This document shows positions 6,440-8,629 of a stretch of DNA of 8,629 bases, piece after piece. Location: the NCBI GenBank assembly GCA_022798855.1, contig JAAWNI010000091.1, forward strand, positions 1 to 8,629, in the 5' to 3' direction. Both the position numbers and the translations under genes were made by a program. A model generated the notes under the pieces. That model saw nothing but the letters and a program-made list of their open reading frames with translations. It was not told the DNA's origin and searched no databases. Every line of letters begins with the position of its first letter. The stretch's first letter is position 1. The stretch is from Lawsonibacter sp. (GTDB lineage: Bacteria; Bacillota; Clostridia; Oscillospirales; Oscillospiraceae).

Positions 6440-6479
6440 CTTCCTTTCTTTGCAAATTTGCTCGGATGCAAAGTATCCG
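6440..6479 (-). promoter_or_regulatory. Candidate expression platform and ribosome binding site of the surface protein gene
   Basis: The ribosome binding site AAAGGAAG (6447-6440) is preceded by two mutually exclusive hairpins. CTTTGC (6473-6468) can pair with GCAAAG (6453-6448), directly abutting the site. Alternatively CGGAT (6479-6475), which overlaps the 3' edge of the proximal aptamer, can pair with ATCCG (6467-6463). No T-run follows either, which favours translational over transcriptional control. This is inferred from pairing by eye. Confidence 0.45.
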
Positions 6480-6558
6480 GCGGCCGGGCTGGCATTGTGG
6501 TTGACACATTAGCCCCCATAGCTTTGCGTCCCGTCATTTCTGGCGGTTTGCCTTTTAT
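6477..6558 (-). ncRNA. c-di-GMP-I riboswitch aptamer, proximal copy (GEMM-I)
   Basis: The minus strand shows the conserved GEMM-I core: GGCAAACC (6552-6545), a hairpin with a GAAA tetraloop (6549-6534 region), GGGACGCAAAGC (6532-6521), then GGGGGCTAATG, a small TGTG/CACA hairpin (6508-6505 with 6499-6496) and ATGCCAGCCCGGCCGCCGG (6495-6477). The 3' part closely follows the family's AUGxxAGCCxGGxxGCCG ending. G rather than A before CAAACC fits c-di-GMP over the cGAMP-sensing variant. It lies about 44 bases upstream of the surface protein start codon. Confidence 0.9.
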
Positions 6559-6608
6559 AATCAGCGGCCAGGCTGACATATCGCCGCAGCGGAGCGAGCT
6601 AGGCCAAC

Positions 6609-6626
6609 GTCCCCGGCGTGGGGGAC
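6609..6626 (-). other. Hairpin between the two riboswitch aptamers
   Basis: GTCCCC and GGGGAC pair perfectly around a 6-nt loop just after the distal aptamer. No T-run follows on the minus strand. It could be the distal aptamer's switching element or just a spacer. Confidence 0.4.
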
Positions 6627-6629
6627 GGG

Positions 6630-6740
6630 TTTACGCCGTAACTCCGTACTTGATTTCCAGGCGGGGGAAAACCCGCATGGAGCCGACTTAGTCCCTATGG
6701 CTTTGCGTCCCGCCGTTTCCGACGGTTTGCCAAGTGCGTG
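6630..6740 (-). ncRNA. c-di-GMP-I riboswitch aptamer, distal copy (GEMM-I)
   Basis: The minus strand reads CACGCACTTGGCAAACC (6740-6724), very like the start of the well-studied Vibrio cholerae Vc2 aptamer. Next come a perfect hairpin with a GAAA loop closed by CCGTCG/CGGCGG, GGGACGCAAAGCC (6711-6699), ATAGGGACTAAGTC, and a 3' half in which CTCC and GGAG can pair. That 3' half carries an extra GCGGG/CCCGC hairpin (6661-6676), so this copy is larger than the proximal one. The 3' boundary is approximate. It is transcribed first in the leader. Confidence 0.87.
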
Positions 6741-6770
6741 GGAAAAATTTCGTGCTCTGCGTCGCTGTGC

Positions 6771-6842
6771 TTATTGGCCCCGCCGTCCCTGATGCACAAG
6801 ACGGCGGGGCGGCCGCCAGGGCGGAATCACCTTTTCGACCAT
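6771..6842 (-). CDS. Small leader ORF, 23 aa, Pro/Arg-rich
   Basis: I do not recognise this peptide. It starts at ATG 6842-6840, exactly 8 bases after a perfect AAGGAGG (6857-6851), and ends with TAA at 6773-6771. It begins MVEKVIPPWRPP and ends in an Arg/Gly/Gln-rich tail, so it is small, basic and proline-rich, with no signal peptide or membrane segment. It lies about 70 nt downstream of the predicted transcription start, before both c-di-GMP aptamers. A 10-bp hairpin lies inside its second half, so ribosomes translating it would melt that hairpin. It may be a regulatory leader peptide, a short independent protein, or a chance remnant. The strength of the ribosome binding site is the main reason to list it. 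Confidence 0.5.
   Translation of the reverse strand: MVEKVIPPWRPPRRLVHQGRRGQ
6778..6809 (-). other. Strong GC hairpin within the leader small ORF
   Basis: CCCCGCCGTC (6778-6787) and GACGGCGGGG (6800-6809) form a perfect 10-bp stem with a 12-nt loop. No T-run follows on the minus strand. It overlaps codons in the second half of the 23-codon small ORF, which makes translation-coupled folding possible. Confidence 0.6.
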
Positions 6843-6918
6843 ACAAAATACCTCCTTCATCATTCATCCAGCTTGTATCATATGTACACGCGTGGGGAGA
6901 TGTTCCCATACACGCTCT

Positions 6919-6947
6919 ATTATACTACGTCCCCCGGGAAAAGTACA
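6919..6947 (-). promoter_or_regulatory. Promoter for the surface protein leader
   Basis: The minus strand has a consensus -10 TATAAT (6924-6919). The -35 position at 17-base spacing is TGTACT (6947-6942), only 3 of 6 matches, so an activator may help. Predicted initiation near 6912 would give a leader of about 480 nt before the surface protein start. Confidence 0.6.
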
Positions 6948-7023
6948 GAGCCTTTCGCGCAATTTCAACGTCTGTTTCATAATTTTGGGAAATCCGCCGA
7001 ACGCGGGGCGGGGAGTCCATTTC

Positions 7024-7140
7024 TATAGCAATCGTCAGAATTGCTGGCAAATGTAGGGCGGGACGACCTCGGCCCGCCGTCCTGCCGCGAACGGCGCGCC
7101 CTACGGAGCGCCGTTGGCAGCAATTTTGGATCCTGCTATA
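7024..7140. mobile_element. MITE-like palindromic element, 117 bp
   Basis: The ends are 27-nt inverted repeats with 20 of 27 matches: TATAGCA ... AATTGCTGGCAA (7024-7050) and TTGGCAGCAATT ... TGCTATA (7114-7140). Inside is GTAGGGCG...CGCGCCCTAC, whose left part is the same unit as 3167-3192. There is no coding capacity. Both ends carry TATA, consistent with TA-target insertion, but no longer target duplication is seen. It begins right at the T-tract of the decarboxylase terminator. Confidence 0.6.
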
Positions 7141-7178
7141 AAAAGAATCCCCCAGCCGCCGCGGACGGTGGCTGGGGG
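7137..7178 (-). terminator. Intrinsic terminator of the decarboxylase gene
   Basis: CCCCCAGCCGCC (7149-7160) pairs with GGTGGCTGGGGG (7167-7178) in a 12-bp stem with one wobble and a 6-nt loop. On the minus strand ATTCTTTTTATA follows the stem. It lies about 20 bases past the stop codon at 7198. Confidence 0.9.
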
Positions 7179-7197
7179 AGCGGAACAATTTTATGGG

Positions 7198-8457
7198 TCA
7201 ATCCCAGACGGCGGTAGCGAAATAGTCCTCAGGGGTTTCGGCCCGGCGGATCAGGCGGGTGGAGCCGTCCATTTGCAGGAGAATTTCGGCGGAGCGGAGC
7301 CGGCCGTTGTACTGGTAGCCCATGGCGTGGCCGTGGGCGCCGGTGTCGTGGATGACCAGCAGGTCGCCGGTGTTGATTTCGGGCAGCATCCGGTCCACGG
7401 CGAACTTGTCGCAGTTCTCGCACAGGGCGCCGGTGACGTCGTACATGTGGTCGTGGGGGGCCTCCTCCTTGCCCATGACGGTGATGTGGTGGTAGGCCCC
7501 GTAGATGGCGGGGCGCATCAGGTTGGCGGCGCAGGCGTCCACGCCCACATACTCCTTGTGGGTGTGCTTGTGGTGGAGCGCCCTGGTCACCAGGTGGCCG
7601 TAGGGGGCGAGCATGAAGCGGCCCAGCTCGGTGCAGATGGACACATCGCCCATGCCGGCGGGGACGAGGATCTCCTCATAAGCTTTGCGCACCCCCTGGC
7701 CGATGGCGGCGATGTCGTTGGCGGGCTGTTCCGGGCGGTAGGGCACCCCCACGCCGCCGGACAGGTTGATAAAGGTGATGTGGACCCCTGTTTCCTCTTT
7801 CAGCTCCACCGCCGTTTGAAACAGGATGGCGGCCAGGGCGGGGTAGTACTCGTTGGAGATGGTGTTGGAGGCCAGGAAGGCGTGGATGCCGAACTCCTCC
7901 GCGCCCAGCTCTTTCAGGCGGGTGAAGGCCTGGGCCATCTGGGGCCGGGTCATGCCGTACTTGGCCTGGCCGGGGTTGTCCATCACCTGGAACCCCTCCT
8001 TGCTCTCCCCCAGGGTAAAGGTGCCGCCGGGGTTATACCGGCAGGAGATTTTCTTGGGGATATAACCGATAGTATCCTTCAAGAAGTCGATATGGGTGAT
8101 GTCGTCCAGGTTGATGGTGGCCCCCAGCTTGGCGGCCAAAGAGAATTCCTCCGCCGGGGTGTCGTTGGAGGAGAACATGACCTCCCCGCCGGCGAACCCG
8201 CAGCGCTGGGACATCATCAGCTCAGTGAGGGAGGAGCAGTCCACGCCGCAGCCCTCCTCCCGGAGTATCTTCAGGATCTGGGGGTTGGGGGTGGCCTTCA
8301 CGGCGAAGTACTCTTTAAAGCCCGGATTCCAGGCGAAGGCCTGGAGCAGGGCGCGGGCGTTTTCCCGGATGCCCCGTTCGTCGTAGAGGTGGAAGGGGGT
8401 GGGGTGCTCCCTGACGATCTCCTGGAGCCGCTCCAGGGTGACAAAAGGCTTTTTCAT
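7198..8457 (-). CDS. lysA: Diaminopimelate decarboxylase-like PLP enzyme (fold type III), 419 aa
   Basis: LysA-type enzymes decarboxylate meso-diaminopimelate to L-lysine, the last lysine biosynthesis step, in the cytoplasm as PLP-bound dimers. Numbering from the chosen start, the alanine-racemase-like barrel has the PLP lysine Lys54 in YFAVKAT, His192 in HAFLASN, the glycine loop NLSGGVGVPY (231-240) and TELGR (276-280). The C-terminal part has the cross-subunit cysteine in GALCENCD (Cys346) and HGHAMGYQYNGRLRSAEIL (375-393). The length is typical. Motifs differ slightly from textbook LysA (HIGS becomes HAFLASN; EPGR becomes ELGR), so a related activity such as ornithine/lysine or carboxynorspermidine decarboxylation cannot be ruled out. 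The start is ATG 8457-8455: AAAAGGAG (8477-8470) lies 12 bases upstream, and a longer frame from 8526 would begin inside the promoter -35 box. The gene has its own promoter and terminator. Confidence 0.88.
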   Translation of the reverse strand: MKKPFVTLERLQEIVREHPTPFHLYDERGIRENARALLQAFAWNPGFKEYFAVKATPNPQILKILREEGCGVDCSSLTELMMSQRCGFAGGEVMFSSNDTPAEEFSLAAKLGATINLDDITHIDFLKDTIGYIPKKISCRYNPGGTFTLGESKEGFQVMDNPGQAKYGMTRPQMAQAFTRLKELGAEEFGIHAFLASNTISNEYYPALAAILFQTAVELKEETGVHITFINLSGGVGVPYRPEQPANDIAAIGQGVRKAYEEILVPAGMGDVSICTELGRFMLAPYGHLVTRALHHKHTHKEYVGVDACAANLMRPAIYGAYHHITVMGKEEAPHDHMYDVTGALCENCDKFAVDRMLPEINTGDLLVIHDTGAHGHAMGYQYNGRLRSAEILLQMDGSTRLIRRAETPEDYFATAVWD

Positions 8458-8497
8458 AGGTGCGGTCAGCTCCTTTTCTGTATATAAGGCAACAGAC

Positions 8498-8526
8498 AGT
8501 CTATCGAAAACCGGCGGATTTGTCAA
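8498..8526 (-). promoter_or_regulatory. Sigma-A promoter of the decarboxylase gene
   Basis: Minus strand: consensus -35 TTGACA (8526-8521), 17-base spacer, -10 TAGACT (8503-8498). Predicted initiation near 8491 leaves a leader of about 34 nt, too short for a lysine riboswitch. Confidence 0.8.
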
Positions 8527-8535
8527 TAAAATTCC

Positions 8536-8565
8536 TTGACAATACCGGCTGGGAAATGCGATACT
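8536..8565 (+). promoter_or_regulatory. Rightward promoter reading out of the window
   Basis: Plus strand: consensus -35 TTGACA (8536-8541), 18-base spacer, -10-like GATACT (8560-8565). The -35 box is back to back with that of the decarboxylase, 9 bases apart. The downstream gene is outside the window. In 8566-8629 I see no ribosome binding site before the one ATG (8611). Confidence 0.55.
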
Positions 8566-8629
8566 TATATAGTCGACACACTTGAAAATCGGTAAAGTTC
8601 GGCGGCTAAAATGGCACAGGGCGGCGTTG

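Noticed and set aside
5684..6691. Plus-strand open frame of 335 codons over the surface protein start and riboswitches
   Set aside because: It runs antisense to the Cys/His repeats and through both aptamers; composition is Gly/Val/Ala-rich with no recognisable domain.
6688..6909. 73-codon minus-strand frame in the surface protein leader
   Set aside because: Starts without a ribosome binding site and runs into the distal aptamer. The 23-codon frame with a perfect site is the better candidate here.
7114..8487. Plus-strand open frame of 457 codons opposite the decarboxylase
   Set aside because: Shadow of the real gene; it also covers its terminator, and shows no family features.
8458..8526. 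Lysine riboswitch or T-box before the decarboxylase gene
   Set aside because: The predicted leader is about 34 nt, far too short, and no such motif is visible.

Overview
The window is about 58-60% GC with dense, well-spaced genes, strong AGGAGG-type ribosome binding sites and sigma-A type promoters. It carries a class B sortase, a cell-wall-anchored surface protein and c-di-GMP-I riboswitches. Together these point to a Gram-positive, probably anaerobic gut Clostridia of the Oscillospiraceae type (Flavonifractor/Oscillibacter/Lawsonibacter-like). That placement is inferred from style and gene content, not from a marker gene.

Layout. (1) 65-706 (-): a phosphoribosyltransferase-fold protein with an atypical PRPP loop. 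(2) 707-999: a divergent control region with one promoter for each flanking gene and a palindromic repeat between them. (3) 1000-2190 (+): coaBC, the bifunctional coenzyme A biosynthesis enzyme. (4) 2198-2235: a bidirectional terminator shared with the convergent sortase. (5) 2241-3035 (-): a class B sortase. (6) 3036-3349: a gene-free spacer with GC-rich hairpins and palindromic repeats. (7) 3350-6433 (-): a 1027-residue secreted protein. It has a signal peptide, nine Cys/His repeats, a beta-helix of GGTISxN repeats, a pilin-type domain, a Pro/Glu wall-spanning stalk and a VPATG sorting signal. (8) 6434-6924: its roughly 480-nt leader, with a promoter, a 23-codon small ORF, a GC-rich hairpin and two tandem c-di-GMP-I (GEMM-I) aptamers. 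(9) 7024-7140: a MITE-like palindromic element. (10) 7198-8457 (-): a diaminopimelate decarboxylase-like PLP enzyme with a strong terminator and promoter. (11) 8536-8565: a promoter reading rightward out of the window.

The main story is the 2241-6924 block. A second-messenger-sensing leader controls a large, probably adhesive, wall-anchored protein, and the sortase that may attach it lies next on the same strand. This would couple surface display to cellular c-di-GMP, the signal that governs the switch between motile and sessile life. The tandem aptamers, the untouched small ORF upstream of them and the Cys/His repeat domain are the parts most worth a second look. coaBC, the decarboxylase and the phosphoribosyltransferase look like ordinary chromosomal genes with no obvious functional link to that block.
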